64,000 bases of DNA from Comamonas sp. JUb58 (GTDB lineage: Bacteria; Pseudomonadota; Gammaproteobacteria; Burkholderiales; Burkholderiaceae_C): contig NZ_SOAL01000016.1 of the NCBI RefSeq assembly GCF_004364775.1, forward strand, positions 62,001 to 126,000, written 5' to 3'. Made by a program: the position numbers and the translations under genes. Position 1 is the stretch's first letter; each line of letters opens with the position of its first letter. The notes beneath the pieces are model-generated. The model was not told the origin of the DNA, did not search any database, and worked only from the letters and a program-made list of their open reading frames with translations. Below are positions 38,994 to 50,641 of the stretch, in pieces.

Positions 38994-40286
38994 TTAGGCG
39001 GCAGGCACGGCGTCCTGCGTGGCGGGCTTTTGGGCCTGCTTTTGTGCCTGGGCTTGGGCCTGTGGCAGCGGCTGTGCCAGGGGCTTGGGCGCAGGGCTGG
39101 CTTCAGGCTTGTGCAGGGCGCGGGCGATGATGCCGGCCGGGCCGGTTTGCCACCAGTGGCGCACGCCACGGCGGGGCTGGCCCATGGCCTGGGTGATGCG
39201 GTCCAGCAAAATGGCCAGCAGCACAATGCCCAGGCCGCCGACGGTGGCCAGGCCCATGTCCAGGCGGCCAATACCGCGCAGCACCATCTGGCCCAGACCG
39301 CCCACGGCGATCATCGAGGCGATCACCACCATCGACAGCGACAGCATCAGCGACTGGTTGATACCGGCCATGATCGAGGGCATGGACAGCGGCAGCTGCA
39401 CCTTCCACAGCAATTGCAGAGGCGAGGCGCCATAGGCGCGGCTGGCTTCGATCAGGTCAGGGCGCACCTGGCGGATACCCAGGTTGGTCAGGCGCACCAG
39501 CGGTGGCAGCGCAAACACAATGGTCACCACCACGCCAGGCACATTGCCAATACCGAACAGCATCACCACCGGCACCAGGTAGACGAAGGCCGGGGTGGTC
39601 TGCATGGCATCGAGCACCGGGCGGAAGAACTTCTGCGCGCGGTCGCTGCTCGCCAGCAGAATGCCCAGTGGCAGGCCGATGATGATGCAGAAGGCCAGCG
39701 AGGTCAGCACCAGCGACAGGGTGACCATGGCCTCATGCCAGATACCCAGCATGCCGATGATCAGCAGCGACACCACGGCCCCAATGGCCAGGGCGCCGCC
39801 GGCAAATTGCCAGGCGATCAGCGCCAGAATGGCCACCATCGCGAGCATGGGGATGGCGGTCAGGAAATGCTCCACGCCCGTGAGCGTGCCGTCAATCGGC
39901 GCGCGCACGGTCTGGAAGAAGGGGCGGAAATTGGCGACGACCCAGGTCAGGCCGCTGTTGATCCAGTCCTGCACCGGCAGGCTGCCATCCCAGAGCTGGC
40001 TCAGGTGGAAACCGCTGTCGTGCGCGACTTGCGCATGCTGCGCTGCAGCCTGGGCGGCATCGGCGGTCTGGCCTACGGCGTCGGGGCCGCCGAGCCAGTC
40101 GGTATTGCCCGAGACATTGCCAACGGCCTGCCAGGGGTCATCGCTGACGGTAGCGGGTGCCGGGGTGCTGGCTATGTCGGTGCCGGTCCAGGCGGTGGCC
40201 GCGCTGGAACTGGTCGATGCGGTATCGGCCCAAGGGTCGGCAGCGGCAGTGTTCTGGGCGATGGTCATCGTGTTGTCGGTACTCAT
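38994..40286 (-). CDS. proW: Glycine betaine/proline ABC transporter permease
   Basis: 430-residue inner-membrane subunit. A long Ala/Asp/Thr-rich N-terminal region (about 1-100) precedes six or seven transmembrane segments; the EAA loop that contacts the ATPase lies near [17 protein letters not shown] (about 280-296). The C-terminal 45 residues are low-complexity Gln/Ala/Pro. The start overlaps the end of proV by 4 bp, indicating translational coupling. Confidence 0.93.
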   Translation of the reverse strand: MSTDNTMTIAQNTAAADPWADTASTSSSAATAWTGTDIASTPAPATVSDDPWQAVGNVSGNTDWLGGPDAVGQTADAAQAAAQHAQVAHDSGFHLSQLWDGSLPVQDWINSGLTWVVANFRPFFQTVRAPIDGTLTGVEHFLTAIPMLAMVAILALIAWQFAGGALAIGAVVSLLIIGMLGIWHEAMVTLSLVLTSLAFCIIIGLPLGILLASSDRAQKFFRPVLDAMQTTPAFVYLVPVVMLFGIGNVPGVVVTIVFALPPLVRLTNLGIRQVRPDLIEASRAYGASPLQLLWKVQLPLSMPSIMAGINQSLMLSLSMVVIASMIAVGGLGQMVLRGIGRLDMGLATVGGLGIVLLAILLDRITQAMGQPRRGVRHWWQTGPAGIIARALHKPEASPAPKPLAQPLPQAQAQAQKQAQKPATQDAVPAA

Positions 40287-41587
40287 GCGGCACTCCTGTT
40301 GTCGTTGTTGTCGATATTGGCGGCTTCAGCGGCAGCGGCCTCGGTGGCCGCTTGCATGGCGATCACGGCGGGGTCGGTGGGCGGCACGGGCGGCGTGTCG
40401 CGGTCCAGGAAGCGCAGCAAGGTGTTCTTGCTGATGGCGCCGACAAAGCGGCCATCGGCGCGCAGCACCGGCAGCGGGCAGGGTGCTTGCGCCACCTGGC
40501 CAAACAGATCGGCCACCAGCGCGTCTTCGGCAATCGGCTCGACCTTGTCCAGGTAGGCATGCTGCAGACCCAGCGGGCCGACATGGCCCTTCAAGGCATT
40601 GCGCAAGGACTCGGTCGAGACGGTGCCCAGGTACTGCTTGCGGGGCGAGACCACATAGGCAAAATCCCGGTCCTCGTCCTGCAGCAGCTGCATCGCGGCA
40701 CGGGCGCCGCGCTGGTCGCTTTCCTTGACGATGGTGATACCACGGCGGGCGATATCGGCGGCCTTGAACACCGCTGCCGCATCCACGCCCTGGATAAAGG
40801 CGCGCACATACTCGTTGGCGGGGTTGCGCAGAATGTCATCGGGTGTGCCGACCTGCTGGACCATGCCATCCTTCATGATGGCGATGCGGTCGCCAATGCG
40901 CATGGCTTCGTCCAGGTCATGCGAGATGAAGACGATGGTGCGGCGCTTGATTTCCTGCAGGCGCATCAGCTCGGACTGCATTTCGGTGCGGATGATGGGG
41001 TCGAGTGCCGAGAAGGCCTCGTCCATCAGCAGGATCGAGGGGTCAGACGCCAGCGCACGGGCCAGGCCCACACGCTGCTGCATGCCGCCCGACAGCTCAT
41101 CGGGGTAGCTCGCACCCCAGCCGGCCAGGCCCACTTGCTCCAGCGCTTGCTCGGCGGCGGTGAGGCGCTCTTCGCAGCCCACGCCGGCCAGCTCCAGGCC
41201 AAAGGCGGTGTTCTCGACCACGGTGAGGTGGGGCATCAGCGCGAAGGACTGGAACACCATCGAGATGTCCTTGCGGCGCAGCGCGCGCAGCTTGCTGTCC
41301 GACAGCTGGTTGATGTCCTGGCCATCGACGACGATGGCGCCGCTGGTGGGCTCGATCAGGCGATTGAGCATGCGCACCAGGGTGGATTTGCCCGAGCCCG
41401 ACAGGCCCATGACGACAAAGATTTCACCGGCTTCGATGGTGAAGTTGGCGTCAAACACGCCGATGGAGTTGCCGGTCTTCTCCATGACTTCTTGTTTGGT
41501 GGCGCCTTTGCGCACCAGTTCCAGTGCGGCTTTGGGGGAATCTCCGAACACCTTGAAGACGTTCTCGATACGGATTTGTTTGGCCAT
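40283..41587 (-). CDS. proV: Glycine betaine/proline ABC transporter ATPase
   Basis: 434 residues. ABC domain: Walker [10 protein letters not shown] at 61-69, signature LSGGMQQR near 165-172, Walker [13 protein letters not shown] near 185-196. Two CBS domains follow at about 285-410 and would gate transport by ionic strength, as in OpuA. First gene of the proV-proW-proX2-proX1 transcript; GGAGGAGCC precedes the ATG. Confidence 0.94.
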   Translation of the reverse strand: MAKQIRIENVFKVFGDSPKAALELVRKGATKQEVMEKTGNSIGVFDANFTIEAGEIFVVMGLSGSGKSTLVRMLNRLIEPTSGAIVVDGQDINQLSDSKLRALRRKDISMVFQSFALMPHLTVVENTAFGLELAGVGCEERLTAAEQALEQVGLAGWGASYPDELSGGMQQRVGLARALASDPSILLMDEAFSALDPIIRTEMQSELMRLQEIKRRTIVFISHDLDEAMRIGDRIAIMKDGMVQQVGTPDDILRNPANEYVRAFIQGVDAAAVFKAADIARRGITIVKESDQRGARAAMQLLQDEDRDFAYVVSPRKQYLGTVSTESLRNALKGHVGPLGLQHAYLDKVEPIAEDALVADLFGQVAQAPCPLPVLRADGRFVGAISKNTLLRFLDRDTPPVPPTDPAVIAMQAATEAAAAEAANIDNNDNRSAA

Positions 41588-42381
41588 GCGTGGCTCCTCC
41601 CTAAGTTGTAGTGGCTACAACGCTGAAGACGCCCACAAAGGGGCGTCGTCCAGCACGGGACCGTCAATCTCTCAACCCTGATGCCGATAGCTGCGCCTGG
41701 CGGTCAAAGCGACCGCCATGGCAAGCCCTCGTGGGCAGGACACACAATGTGACCAACAATTTCTGCCTGTACCGGGCATGCATGCCAGAAGCGAAGGGCT
41801 CAAGGGTCGAGCCAGGTACAGGGTCTCTCGTGCGCATTGAAACCCGATCGTTTCAATCACGCGAGCGCGGCGGACACTGTAAAAAGGCCACCACGCCGGG
41901 GCATCAGGGCCGGGAATATTCCGGCCTGTTGACGGACTTTGGCGTGGCGCCAAAGACCCGACGGAGACGATCCGCACCTGTCAGAAAGGCACGGATTACC
42001 TGCGTTGCAGGTTGTAAAACATTCCTTAAGTATACGTATTGGAAATATAGAAGTCAAAAAAAGCGGGTTTCATCCGGGCGAATTTGGCCTTGCAAACGCC
42101 GATTTGCAGCATCTGATTTCTGCGATGCTACTTTTTTAATAGCAACAAAAAACCAAATATGGTCGGATCAAGCGGTCGGGGTTCTGAAGTGTTAAAACAC
42201 ATTTAGTTTCAATTTCTCGCCAAACCTCTCCGCAAAAGACCCTAATTTTGGCAATTGCGTACCGATCACGTTGCTTGTGCTGTGAATGCTGTCTTTTAAT
42301 GGTAAATAACTACCGATATCCGAAACCATGCGGCTGCCGTGTAGGAATATTTCGCCAATCCGGATCGCCCAAGCGCCCATG
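41588..42381. other. Long intergenic region upstream of proV
   Basis: No confident gene. It should contain the osmoregulated proV promoter. The part from about 41990 to 42340 is clearly AT-richer than the window. A 61-codon minus-strand frame (42192-42380) there has protein-like composition but no ribosome site, and it starts inside the downstream terminator of the next gene. Confidence 0.6.
41836..41857. promoter_or_regulatory. Palindromic operator candidate upstream of proV
   Basis: Perfect 8-bp inverted repeat ATTGAAAC-CCGATC-GTTTCAAT, about 250 bp upstream of proV, without a T-run that would make it a terminator. Confidence 0.5.
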
Positions 42382-42405
42382 AAAAAGCCCCGCAGGGGCG
42401 GGGCT
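42382..42405 (-). terminator. Terminator after the YqhA-like gene
   Basis: AGCCCCGC-N4-GCGGGGCT hairpin with five A on the left, giving a U-run in minus-strand RNA, 27 bp after the stop codon. Confidence 0.85.
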
Positions 42406-42432
42406 GGTGTGATGCGCGCAGCGGCTGCTGGA

Positions 42433-43035
42433 TCAGTGGCTGTCCTTGTGGCCAGGGCCGGCGGGGTGCAGGATGCGGTCGGTCCAGGCAATGGCCAGAG
42501 CCGACAGCAGGAAGACCACATGGATGATGGTCTGCCACATCAGCACCTTCTCACTGTAATTGGGTGCATTGATAAAGGTCTTGAGCAGGTGAATGGAACT
42601 GATGCCGATGATGGACAGGCCCAGCTTGACCTTGAGCACCGAGGCATTCACATGGCCCAGCCATTCGGGCTGGTCGGGGTGGCGGTTGAGGTGCATGCGG
42701 CTGACAAAGGTCTCGTAGCCGCCCACGATCACCATGATCAGCAGGTTGGAGATCATCACCACATCGATGAGGCCCAGCACCACCAGCATGATGATGGTCT
42801 CGTTGAGGGCGGTGATCTGGACATCGGGCGAATAGCCCACCGAGGTGACGAGGATGCGCAGCGCGGTATCGCTGCCAAAGGCAGCTTCAACCAGGTGCAG
42901 CAGCTCAACCAGGAAATGCCAGACATACACCAGCTGGGCAACGATCAGCCCCAGGTAGAGCGGCAACTGCAGCCAGCGGCTGGCAAAAATCAGCGCCGGC
43001 AAGGGGCGCAAGGGAGCATTTTGAGGCAGAGACAT
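42433..43035 (-). CDS. YqhA/UPF0114 family membrane protein
   Basis: 200-residue inner-membrane protein of unknown function with four hydrophobic segments (about 12-35, 68-95, 130-150 and 160-180). The pattern [26 protein letters not shown] followed by GGYETFVSR is characteristic of UPF0114. The start at 43035 gives [12 protein letters not shown]; the longer frame to 43233 is non-conserved. It stands alone with a terminator. Confidence 0.87.
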   Translation of the reverse strand: MSLPQNAPLRPLPALIFASRWLQLPLYLGLIVAQLVYVWHFLVELLHLVEAAFGSDTALRILVTSVGYSPDVQITALNETIIMLVVLGLIDVVMISNLLIMVIVGGYETFVSRMHLNRHPDQPEWLGHVNASVLKVKLGLSIIGISSIHLLKTFINAPNYSEKVLMWQTIIHVVFLLSALAIAWTDRILHPAGPGHKDSH

Positions 43036-43374
43036 GATGGAGGAGGAAGTGGAGAAGGCGCTGCTGGACTGCGATGTATTTGGAGTTTTTCGTTGTGCCG
43101 GCCAAAGGTGAGTGGTTGCGGTGCCAGCCTGCCTGCGTGCTGGCTCACCCCGGCGGACATGCAGCCAAAAGAGCGACGCGGATTGTAGCCAGCCACCTGC
43201 GTCTTGCGTGTGGCGATTGCCAAAATTCGTCACCTCGATAGGGTGGTTGATTTTGGCTATGGATCTGCCGCTGGCGGAAGCCCGCCACGCATGCGGCTGT
43301 CAGATGCATGTAAGTGCGCCGGTCCACAGTAGCAGCGATTTTCATACCTACAATGTTTGCAAAGGAGACAACCC
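43036..43374. other. Intergenic region between the YqhA-like gene and acs
   Basis: Divergent promoter region. No gene or clear repeat seen, and no promoter I would place with confidence. Confidence 0.5.
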
Positions 43375-45375
<2,001 letters not shown>

Positions 45376-45395
45376 TCGGCAAATGTCAACAAATG

Positions 45396-45419
45396 GCGCG
45401 CTGGGGCATCCCAGCGCGC
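45396..45419 (+). terminator. Possible terminator or 3' hairpin after acs
   Basis: Perfect 10-bp stem GCGCGCTGGG-GCAT-CCCAGCGCGC, 20 bp after acs. It lacks a proper T-run, so it may stabilise the mRNA 3' end instead. Confidence 0.6.
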
Positions 45420-45534
45420 GAAGTTGTTGTTAAAGCTGGAAAAGCGCTGGGAAAGTGCCAGCATTGGCTGACAAGCCATGGCGCATGGACCGTGCTATGG
45501 TCTATGCGTTCTATCCATGCCATCAAATTCCACT

Positions 45535-45999
45535 ATGCGCAGCATTCTTCTTCTCATCATCGCCGTGCTCATCGGCGGCCTGGCGGCCCTCAACTGGGAG
45601 GTGCTGTCCACCCCCTCTGAAGTCAACCTGGGCCTCAGCACCATCCATGCCCCGCTGGGCGTGCTGATGCTGGCACTGACGGTGCTGCTCTGCGTGATCT
45701 TTATCGCCTATGTGCTGTCGCTGCAAGGCTCGGTGATGCTGGAGGCGCGCCGCCACAACAAGGAGATGACGGCGCAGCGCGAGCTGGCTGACAAGGCCGA
45801 GGCATCGCGCTTTACCGAGCTGCGCCAGGTGCTGGAGAGCCAGCATGCTGCGGGCCAATCTGCCTTGCTGGCCCGCCTGGCAGAGCTGGAAGCCCATCTG
45901 GTCGCCCGCGCCCAGGAGTCGGACAACAGCAATGCCGCCTATATGGGCCAGATTGAAGACCGCATGCGCCAGGTCGAGCCACCGCGCAATACCTTCTAA
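45535..45999 (+). CDS. LapA-domain inner-membrane protein
   Basis: 154 residues with two transmembrane helices (about 3-22 and 42-64) around a short NWEVLSTPSEVNLG loop, the layout of the LapA/DUF1049 domain, and a long cytoplasmic coiled coil (about 70-150). ATG 45535 is chosen (MRSILLLIIAVLIGG); 45517 is possible. In E. coli LapA works in lipopolysaccharide assembly; here the function is inferred from domain only. Confidence 0.7.
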   Translation: MRSILLLIIAVLIGGLAALNWEVLSTPSEVNLGLSTIHAPLGVLMLALTVLLCVIFIAYVLSLQGSVMLEARRHNKEMTAQRELADKAEASRFTELRQVLESQHAAGQSALLARLAELEAHLVARAQESDNSNAAYMGQIEDRMRQVEPPRNTF

Positions 46000-46019
46000 A
46001 CCGCTGCAGCCCACCGCAA

Positions 46020-46048
46020 AAAAGCCACCTTGCAAGGTGGCTTTTTGT
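46020..46048. terminator. Bidirectional terminator between convergent genes
   Basis: AAAAAAGCCACCTT-GCA-AGGTGGCTTTTT: an 8-bp core with A-tract on the left and T-run on the right, between the LapA-domain gene and the minus-strand cytochrome gene. Confidence 0.92.
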
Positions 46049-46090
46049 TGGCATGGGCCTGTGGGGCCCGACCTGCATGCGACGCGTGGC

Positions 46091-46396
46091 TTACTTGAGG
46101 GTCAGCACCCAGGCTGCCAGTTTCTTGGCATCGGCTTCGCTGACCTGGGTGTTGGCGGGCATGGGCACGGGGCCCCAGACGCCAGCGCTGCCCTTGATGA
46201 TCTTCTGGGCCAGCATGTCGGCGGCGCCAGGCTGGCCTGCAAACTTGGCGCCAATATCTTTGAATGCGGGGCCCACCACTTTCTTGTCGACCGAATGGCA
46301 AGCCATGCAGTTCTTGGATTGGGCCAATGCCTGATCAGCCCACGCAGGTGCGCTGGCCGACAAGGCCAGTGCCGTGGCAATCAGAATACGGTTCAT
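46091..46396 (-). CDS. Small c-type cytochrome (c551/c552-like)
   Basis: 101-residue periplasmic electron carrier. A signal peptide ends near APAWA-D (about residue 20-21). The haem motif CMACH is at about 30-34, and the Met ligand lies in VPMPAN near 77-82. The mature length of about 80 is that of class I cytochromes c551. AGGAGAAGA precedes the start. Confidence 0.92.
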   Translation of the reverse strand: MNRILIATALALSASAPAWADQALAQSKNCMACHSVDKKVVGPAFKDIGAKFAGQPGAADMLAQKIIKGSAGVWGPVPMPANTQVSEADAKKLAAWVLTLK

Positions 46397-46552
46397 CGTG
46401 TCTTCTCCTTAGCGCATGAGGTACATTAATTCTAATGGCTCGCTGCAAGCGCAGATTCTTTGGACTGCGCGGCGGCCATGATGTTCCGCAACCGAGAACA
46501 CTTTACGAGCCCGATACCCAAGTGGCCAAGCGAGCGAGAAGAGGGAGAGACC

Positions 46553-46795
46553 ATGTATTTTCTGATCCTGGGGATCATTCTGTTGTTGTTGAAGTACCTG
46601 GAAATCGGCCCGGTCGCGGCCTGGTCCTGGCTGACCGTGCTGGCGCCCTTTGGTCTGGCGGCGCTGTGGTGGGCCTGGGCCGACTGGTCGGGTTACACCA
46701 AGCGCAAGGCGATGGAGCAGGAAGATCTGAAAAAGCAGCGCCGCCTGCAGAAGTCCAAGGAAGCGCTGGGCCAATCGGCCCGCCGACGCCGCTAA
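46553..46795 (+). CDS. Small Trp-rich protein (TIGR04438 type)
   Basis: 80 residues. A hydrophobic helix (MYFLILGIILLLLKYLEIGP) is followed by a second with many Trp (AAWSWLTVLAPFGLAALWWAWADW), then a strongly basic tail ending SARRRR. The family is known as a short conserved protein of Burkholderiales without function. GAGGGAGAG lies before the ATG, and a terminator follows. Confidence 0.88.
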   Translation: MYFLILGIILLLLKYLEIGPVAAWSWLTVLAPFGLAALWWAWADWSGYTKRKAMEQEDLKKQRRLQKSKEALGQSARRRR

Positions 46796-46818
46796 GGCAG
46801 CCGCCGCCGCGCAGCAAC

Positions 46819-46840
46819 CGCCTGGGGGCGGTTTTTTTCC
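46819..46840 (+). terminator. Terminator after the Trp-rich small gene
   Basis: CCGCC-TGGG-GGCGG hairpin followed by seven T, about 24 bp after the stop codon. Confidence 0.88.
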
Positions 46841-47040
46841 GTCCGCCCGCTGTCCCTACCGCCTTTACTGGCTGGAACCCGAGTGTCTCCGTCATTTGCC
46901 CAGCTGCGCCATAATCAGCGCTCACATCGGCGTGCACTCAAGAGGTTCTCGCCAACTTGCCCGCTGGCCCTGGCGTATATCCAGGCCCGCACTATGCAAG
47001 ACAGGCCGCATTCTTATTGTTTACTGATTCGTACACCACG

Positions 47041-48906
47041 ATGCCCGCATACCGTTCCAAAACCTCTACCGCCGGTCGCAACATGGCTGGTGCCCGCTCC
47101 TTGTGGCGCGCCACCGGCATGAAAGACGACGATTTCTCCAAGCCCATCATTGCGGTGGTGAACTCCTTTACCCAGTTCGTTCCAGGCCATGTGCACCTGA
47201 AGGACCTGGGCCAGCTCGTAGCCCGCGAGATCGAGGCTGCAGGTGGCGTTGCCAAGGAGTTCAACACCATTGCCGTCGATGACGGCATTGCGATGGGCCA
47301 CGACGGCATGCTGTACTCGCTGCCCAGTCGCGAAGTGATTGCCGATTCGGTTGAATACATGGTCAACGCGCACTGCGCCGATGCCATGGTCTGCATCTCC
47401 AACTGCGACAAGATCACCCCCGGCATGCTGATGGCCGCGATGCGCCTCAACATCCCCGTGGTGTTTGTCTCGGGCGGCCCGATGGAAGCTGGCAAGGTGC
47501 GCCTGGCCGTGCCTGCTGCTGACGGCAGCAAGACCATCCAGATCAAGAAGCTCGACCTGGTCGATGCCATGGTGATGGCCGCTGACAGCAATGTCAGCGA
47601 TGCCGATGTGGCCGAAGTCGAGCGCTCGGCCTGCCCGACCTGCGGCTCCTGCTCGGGCATGTTCACCGCCAACTCGATGAACTGCCTGGCCGAAGCGCTG
47701 GGCCTGGCCCTGCCAGGCAATGGCACCGTGGTAGCGACCCACTCGGACCGCCAGCAGCTGTTCAAGCGCGCAGGCCGCCTGATTGTGGACCTGGCCAAGC
47801 GCTACTACGAGCAAGACGAAGCCACCCTGCTGCCGCGCGCCGTGGGCATCAAGGCCTTCGAGAACGCGATGACGCTGGACATTGCGATGGGCGGCTCGAC
47901 CAACACCATCCTGCACTTGTTGGCGATCGCGCAAGAGGCGGAGATCGACTTCACGATGACCGACATCGACCGCATGTCGCGCACCGTGCCGCAGCTGTGC
48001 AAGGTGGCGCCCAATACCAACAAGTACCACATCGAAGACGTGCACCGCGCAGGCGGCATCATGGCCATCCTGGGTGAGCTGGACCGCGCCGGCAAGCTGC
48101 ACACCGATGCACCCACCGTGCATGCCAAGACCATGAAGGACGCGCTGGACCAGTGGGACATCGTGCGTACCGAAGACGAGGCCGTGCGCACCTTCTACAT
48201 GGCAGGCCCTGCCGGCATCCCCACCCAGGTGGCCTTCAGCCAAAGCACGCGCTGGCCCAGCCTGGATCTGGACCGCGCCGAAGGCTGCATCCGTTCCTAC
48301 GAACACGCCTTCTCCAAGGAAGGCGGCCTGGCCGTGCTGCGCGGCAATATCGCGCTGGACGGCTGTGTGGTCAAGACCGCCGGTGTCGATGACTCGATCC
48401 TAATGTTCGAAGGTTCGGCCCATGTGGTCGAGTCGCAGGACGAGGCCGTGGAAAACATCCTGAGCGACAAGGTCAAGGCCGGTGATGTCGTGATCGTGCG
48501 TTACGAAGGCCCCAAGGGCGGCCCCGGCATGCAGGAAATGCTCTACCCGACCAGCTACATCAAGTCCAAGGGCCTGGGCAAGTCCTGCGCACTGCTGACC
48601 GATGGCCGTTTCTCGGGTGGTACCTCGGGTCTGTCCATCGGCCACTGCTCGCCAGAGGCAGCTGCCGGCGGCGCCATTGGCCTGGTGCAGAACGGTGACC
48701 GCATCCTGATCGACATCCCCAACCGCACCATCAATGCGCTGGTGAGCGACGAGGAATTTGCCAAGCGCCGCGAGGCACAAAATGCGCTGGGCTGGAAGCC
48801 TGCCAAGCCGCGTCCACGCAAGGTGTCCACCGCTTTGAAGGCCTACGCCAAGCTGGTGACCTCGGCCGACAAGGGTGCAGTGCGCGATATTTCGCTGTTG
48901 GACTGA
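47041..48906 (+). CDS. ilvD: Dihydroxy-acid dehydratase
   Basis: Dehydrates 2,3-dihydroxy-isovalerate and -methylvalerate in branched-chain amino-acid synthesis; Fe-S enzyme. The 621 residues match E. coli IlvD (616). Cluster cysteines are in [10 protein letters not shown] (about 120-129) and [16 protein letters not shown] (about 199-214); the C-terminal [21 protein letters not shown] lies near 519. The ATG at 47041 begins the conserved [20 protein letters not shown]; the longer frame is not conserved. Confidence 0.96.
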   Translation: MPAYRSKTSTAGRNMAGARSLWRATGMKDDDFSKPIIAVVNSFTQFVPGHVHLKDLGQLVAREIEAAGGVAKEFNTIAVDDGIAMGHDGMLYSLPSREVIADSVEYMVNAHCADAMVCISNCDKITPGMLMAAMRLNIPVVFVSGGPMEAGKVRLAVPAADGSKTIQIKKLDLVDAMVMAADSNVSDADVAEVERSACPTCGSCSGMFTANSMNCLAEALGLALPGNGTVVATHSDRQQLFKRAGRLIVDLAKRYYEQDEATLLPRAVGIKAFENAMTLDIAMGGSTNTILHLLAIAQEAEIDFTMTDIDRMSRTVPQLCKVAPNTNKYHIEDVHRAGGIMAILGELDRAGKLHTDAPTVHAKTMKDALDQWDIVRTEDEAVRTFYMAGPAGIPTQVAFSQSTRWPSLDLDRAEGCIRSYEHAFSKEGGLAVLRGNIALDGCVVKTAGVDDSILMFEGSAHVVESQDEAVENILSDKVKAGDVVIVRYEGPKGGPGMQEMLYPTSYIKSKGLGKSCALLTDGRFSGGTSGLSIGHCSPEAAAGGAIGLVQNGDRILIDIPNRTINALVSDEEFAKRREAQNALGWKPAKPRPRKVSTALKAYAKLVTSADKGAVRDISLLD

Positions 48907-48928
48907 TCGTCTGCCGCCCAACGAACAA

Positions 48929-48960
48929 CCGCCCCAGGCGCAAGCCCGGGGCGGTTTTTT
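48929..48960 (+). terminator. Terminator after ilvD
   Basis: CCGCCCC / GGGGCGG stem followed by six T, 25 bp past the stop. Confidence 0.88.
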
Positions 48961-49018
48961 CATGGGGCGATTGGCGGCAATGGGGCAGACGGCAGAGCGC
49001 TTGCGCTGCCGTGGCCGC

Positions 49019-50026
49019 TTACCAGCTCAGGCAGATCTTGCCAAAGTGCTGCGCGCTGATCTGGTGCGTAAAGGCATCGGCGATTTTCTCCAGCGGGTAG
49101 CTGCTGTCGATCACCGGGCGCAGCGGCAGTTGGTCCAGCGCGCGCACCAGGTCTTGTTGCTGCTCGCGGCTGCCGACGATCAGGCCTTGCAGGGTTTGCT
49201 GCTTACGCATCAGCTCCAGGGTGGGCACATCGCCGGCAAAGCCGGTCAGCACGCCGATCAGCGCGATATGGCCGCCCACGGCGCAGGCGCGGATGGACTG
49301 GGGTAGGGTGCCGGGGCCTCCCACTTCCACGACGATATCGGCACCGCGACCGCCGGTGGCTTGCAGCACCGCATCGCCCCATTCGGGCTGGTCGCGGTAG
49401 TTGATGACGGTGTCGGCACCCATGGCGCGCAGGCGCTCTGCCTTGGCGGCACTGGAGGTGGTGGCAATCACCTTGGCGCCCATCGCTTTGGCCAGTTGCA
49501 AGGCAAAGATGGACACCCCGCCGGTGCCCAGCACCAGCACGGTTTGCCCGGCTTCGATGCGGCCATCGACGACCAGGGCGCGCCAGGCGGTCAGGCCGGC
49601 GGTGGTCAGGGTGGCTGCTTCTTCATGCGTATAGCCTTTGGGCGCATGGGTAAAGGCCGTGGCGGCCATCGTGACCTGCTCGCGCGCAAATCCATCGATT
49701 CCATCGCCAGGCACGGTGGCAAAGGTAGAGGGCACTAGCTTGCCCGATAGCCACAGCGGGAAAAAGCAGGAGACTACGGCGTCGCCCACGGCGAACTCGC
49801 TCACCCCTTCACCGACTGCCGTCACCACGCCGGCGCCATCGGCCATCGGGATGCGGCCATCGGCTGTGGCCGAGCGGCCGGCGGCAATGGCTAGGTCGTG
49901 GTAATTGAGCGAGCTGGCGTGCAGGCGCACCTGGATCTCTCCGGCGCGCGGTGCTGCGGGGGCTGGCAGATCGACCAGCTGCAGGCGGTCCAGGCCGCCG
50001 GGGGCCGCAAGTTGTATGGCTTTCAT
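49019..50026 (-). CDS. Zinc-type alcohol dehydrogenase / quinone-oxidoreductase-like MDR protein
   Basis: 335-residue medium-chain dehydrogenase/reductase. An N-terminal GroES-like domain holds SLNYHDLAIAAGR and the ADGAGVVTAVGEGV catalytic-domain loop; the Rossmann fold has VLGTGGVSIFALQLAK near 165-180. The classical catalytic zinc Cys at position about 40 is replaced (LNYHD), as in zinc-independent quinone-reductase-like members, so activity on alcohols is uncertain. It diverges from an HxlR regulator that probably controls it. Confidence 0.83.
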   Translation of the reverse strand: MKAIQLAAPGGLDRLQLVDLPAPAAPRAGEIQVRLHASSLNYHDLAIAAGRSATADGRIPMADGAGVVTAVGEGVSEFAVGDAVVSCFFPLWLSGKLVPSTFATVPGDGIDGFAREQVTMAATAFTHAPKGYTHEEAATLTTAGLTAWRALVVDGRIEAGQTVLVLGTGGVSIFALQLAKAMGAKVIATTSSAAKAERLRAMGADTVINYRDQPEWGDAVLQATGGRGADIVVEVGGPGTLPQSIRACAVGGHIALIGVLTGFAGDVPTLELMRKQQTLQGLIVGSREQQQDLVRALDQLPLRPVIDSSYPLEKIADAFTHQISAQHFGKICLSW

Positions 50027-50146
50027 GGCGTTTCTCTTTCCTTGGTTGGCATCACAAAGGCTGCAGGCTGCAGCCACCCGGCCATCATGCAAGCGCTAGC
50101 CTCGGAAAGCCAGAACCGACATATTTGTGGTCTAGTATTAAAAATG

Positions 50147-50170
50147 TAAGCAATGCATGGGCATTGGCTT
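50147..50170. promoter_or_regulatory. Operator candidate between the MDR gene and the HxlR gene
   Basis: AAGCAATGC-ATGG-GCATTGGCTT, an inverted repeat with one bulged G, between the two divergent start codons (50026 and 50215). Size and position suit an HxlR dimer site. Confidence 0.5.
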
Positions 50171-50214
50171 GGCGCTAGGATGGGGCGTTTGTCGTCTGCC
50201 GGGGAGCCAGGGAT

Positions 50215-50583
50215 ATGAAGCGTTTGAACAGCAAAAGTGGTTGCGCGGTGGAGGTCACCTTGTCGGTGATGGGTGGCACCTGGAAGCCGATTGTGCTTTT
50301 CCACTTGATGCATGGCACCAAGCGTTTCAGCGCGCTGGCGCGTGCGATCCCCAATGTCACCCAGCGCATGCTGACCTTGCAGCTGCGCGAGCTGGAAGAG
50401 GCTGGCATTGTTGCGCGCACCGTCTATGCCGAGGTGCCCCCGCGCGTGGACTACGCACTGACCGAGCTGGGGCGTAGCCTGGAGCCAGTGCTGATTGCGA
50501 TGCGCGACTGGGGCATGGACTACGCCCAGAGCCAGGGGCTGCAGGATGACGGGCAGGGCGTACAGGCCAGCTGCGCTGCTTAG
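50215..50583 (+). CDS. HxlR-family transcriptional regulator
   Basis: 122-residue winged-helix protein. The N-terminal Cys10 in SGCAVEVTLSVMGGTWKP is the conserved HxlR cysteine, often redox- or aldehyde-sensing; FSALARAIPNVTQRMLTLQLREL forms the recognition region. Divergent from the MDR dehydrogenase, which suggests local regulation by a reactive electrophile or oxidant. Confidence 0.9.
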   Translation: MKRLNSKSGCAVEVTLSVMGGTWKPIVLFHLMHGTKRFSALARAIPNVTQRMLTLQLRELEEAGIVARTVYAEVPPRVDYALTELGRSLEPVLIAMRDWGMDYAQSQGLQDDGQGVQASCAA

Positions 50584-50641
50584 TGCAAGTTTCCCGCGCA
50601 GGAGGATAATTCTGGTCTCTGCGTTTTAGTCGCCGCCTGCC

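Noticed and set aside
38670..41611. Long plus-strand frames through the proVWX region
   Set aside because: They are His/Gln/Arg-rich antisense frames of the ABC transporter genes.
42433..43233. Longer form of the YqhA-like protein starting at 43233
   Set aside because: The first 66 codons are basic and unlike the family; the start at 43035 gives the conserved N-terminus.
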